From Akkermansia muciniphila (lineage in GTDB: Bacteria; Verrucomicrobiota; Verrucomicrobiia; Limisphaerales; SXTU01), in contig CAMCFN010000019.1 of the NCBI GenBank assembly GCA_945874145.1, positions 1 through 64,000 on the forward strand: DNA of 64,000 bases, in the 5' to 3' direction. A program made the position numbers and the translations under genes. The notes below the pieces were generated by a model that saw nothing but the letters and a program-made list of their open reading frames with translations, had not been told where the DNA came from and ran no database searches. Numbering within the stretch: position 1 is the stretch's first letter; each line of letters starts with the position of its first letter. This document shows positions 62,882 to 64,000 of this stretch, one piece after another.

Positions 62882-64000
62882 TCACACCACTTCCAACACC
62901 GGACCGAGGCTGTCGGCGAACTTCTCCGTGTTGACCTCCATCTTGTGGAGCATTGTGAGGAGCAGGTTAGTGAGGTGCGCGTTGCTGTTCACCGGACGGC
63001 TGCACACGCCGTAGTGGCCGGCGGCGTTGGCGAGGTCGTAGCTTTTGAGCGTGGGCAGGTTGTAGTCAATGTGCTGGCCGTGCTTCAGGCCGAGCGACTT
63101 GCCGCCCGCGAGAATGGTCGGGAGGTTGGCGTTGCCGTGGCTGTGGCCGTAGGCCATGCCGCTGCCGAAGAGGACCATCGTGCGGTCGAGCAGGCTTTCC
63201 TCGCCGTCCTTTACCGCCTGCAACTGGTCGAGGAAATAGGTGAACTGCTCGGTGATGAAGGCGTCGCTGCGGCTGAGGCGGGCCATCTGCTCCGGGTCGC
63301 CGTTGTGGTGCGACAACTCATGGCGCGTCTGCGGAATGCCGATTTCAGGAATCGCCAGGCCGTGGCTCTCGCTGCCGCTCATGTAGGTGATGACGCGCGT
63401 CATGTCCGTGCGCAAAGCGAGCACCATGAGGTCATACATCGTGCGATAATAATCGCCGGCCTCGGTCTTGGAGACGTTGCGCGTGAGGTTGGCGGCGGTC
63501 TTTCCGTCCACGACCGGCTTCGGAATATTGAGCCAGGAATCCAGCCGCTCGGTGCGCACCTCGACCTCGCGGACGGCGGTCAGGTATTCGTCGAGCTTCA
63601 TGCGGTCCTCACCGCCGATGCCGCGACGGAGCTGCTTGGCGTCTTCGAGCACCAAATCCAACACGCTGTGGCGGCGGCTCAGGCGGCGACGCTGCACGTC
63701 CACGCCACCCGGCTCCGCGCCGAAGAGGCGGGTGAAGACGGTCTTGGGATTGTCCTCTGCCGGGAGCGGCACGCCGTCGCGCGACCACGCGAGCGTGGTG
63801 GTGCCGCGCGAGATGGACAGCTCCAGCGAGCTGAAACGCGTAAGCGGGGCGGTGACCTCGGCCATGAGCTGGTCGGCGGAGACGGTGTTGCGGAACGCGC
63901 CGCCTTCCTGACTGACCTTGGCGGCGGTGAGCCAGACCTTCTGGCACTCATGCGCCTGTCCGATGCCGTTCGGATGATGCAGACCGCTGATGGGCGTGAT
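62882..64000 (-). CDS. DUF1552 protein (partial, N-terminus beyond window)
   Basis: At least 373 residues of a DUF1552-type protein of the PVC/planctomycete class. The frame continues open to the window edge. [20 protein letters not shown] lies near the edge, then [80 protein letters not shown] and [14 protein letters not shown] at the end. Such proteins usually sit next to a DUF1588/DUF1592/PSD1-cytochrome partner, which would lie outside this window. The function is unknown, but it is presumed exported; the family is remotely related to sulfatase-like folds. Confidence 0.85.
   Translation of the reverse strand: MTPISGLHHPNGIGQAHECQKVWLTAAKVSQEGGAFRNTVSADQLMAEVTAPLTRFSSLELSISRGTTTLAWSRDGVPLPAEDNPKTVFTRLFGAEPGGVDVQRRRLSRRHSVLDLVLEDAKQLRRGIGGEDRMKLDEYLTAVREVEVRTERLDSWLNIPKPVVDGKTAANLTRNVSKTEAGDYYRTMYDLMVLALRTDMTRVITYMSGSESHGLAIPEIGIPQTRHELSHHNGDPEQMARLSRSDAFITEQFTYFLDQLQAVKDGEESLLDRTMVLFGSGMAYGHSHGNANLPTILAGGKSLGLKHGQHIDYNLPTLKSYDLANAAGHYGVCSRPVNSNAHLTNLLLTMLHKMEVNTEKFADSLGPVLEVV

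Overview
The window is high-GC bacterial chromosome (roughly 60-65% G+C by eye) and most resembles a Verrucomicrobiota/PVC-group genome, possibly near Pedosphaerales. This is inferred from the gene families: PVC-type haem dehydrogenases with HEAT repeats, a DUF1552 protein, DUF1080, DUF6797, a pseudopilin of the H-X9-DG class, many secreted sulfatases and esterases, and menaquinone synthesis by the futalosine route (mqnC). No phage, insertion sequence, CRISPR array or rRNA operon was seen; there is one tRNA, tRNA-Leu(GAG).

Layout. 0-8 kb: a Calx-beta surface protein, a sulfatase, a RelE-type toxin-antitoxin pair and a 1224-aa dehydrogenase/HEAT/cytochrome c protein. 8-22 kb: mainly housekeeping genes: VanZ-like and TPR proteins, tRNA-Leu, ribDE, an orphan TonB, a DUF116-polyprenyl synthase fusion, panC, an RMD1/DUF155 protein, ftsK, a thioredoxin and tag. 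22-30 kb: a pseudopilin, a cyclase, recG, a DUF6797 propeller and nadB. 30-43 kb: a subtilase with a P-domain, a decayed N-formylglutamate amidohydrolase-like gene, a PPC-domain/aldo-keto reductase/MFS operon, an M14 peptidase, mqnC, a CDF transporter, a siroheme-decarboxylase-like protein, and a response regulator beside a kinase stub. 43-64 kb: almost every gene is on the minus strand and most concern extracellular carbohydrate: a truncated dehydrogenase, sialate O-acetylesterase, SGNH esterase, alcohol dehydrogenase, aldo-keto reductase, sulfatase, sialidase-fold protein, HpcH/HpaI aldolase, APH-fold kinase, BASS transporter, a secreted propeller, tagaturonate-epimerase family protein, thioesterase, RbsD/FucU mutarotase and DUF1080. 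Four consecutive pairs in this run overlap or nearly touch, so a co-transcribed catabolic locus for a sulfated, acylated glycan rich in deoxy or uronic sugars is likely.

Three cross-cutting patterns stand out. (1) At least seven genes have a TAnnnT hexamer ending 5-7 nt before the start codon, which suggests widespread leaderless transcription. (2) Short tandem repeats, mostly of period 7 nt, sit in frame inside conserved genes, including recG, mqnC and the haem dehydrogenase. (3) Compound palindromic REP-like elements lie both between genes and in frame within genes (a sulfatase, an aldo-keto reductase, the dehydrogenase). There is also a probable deletion scar at about 43.0 kb, where a dehydrogenase lacking its C-terminus meets a histidine kinase lacking its N-terminus.

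All calls come from reading the sequence without database searches. Start codons were moved inward from the longest open frame wherever a signal peptide, family N-terminus, operon overlap or -10-like element favoured a later start.
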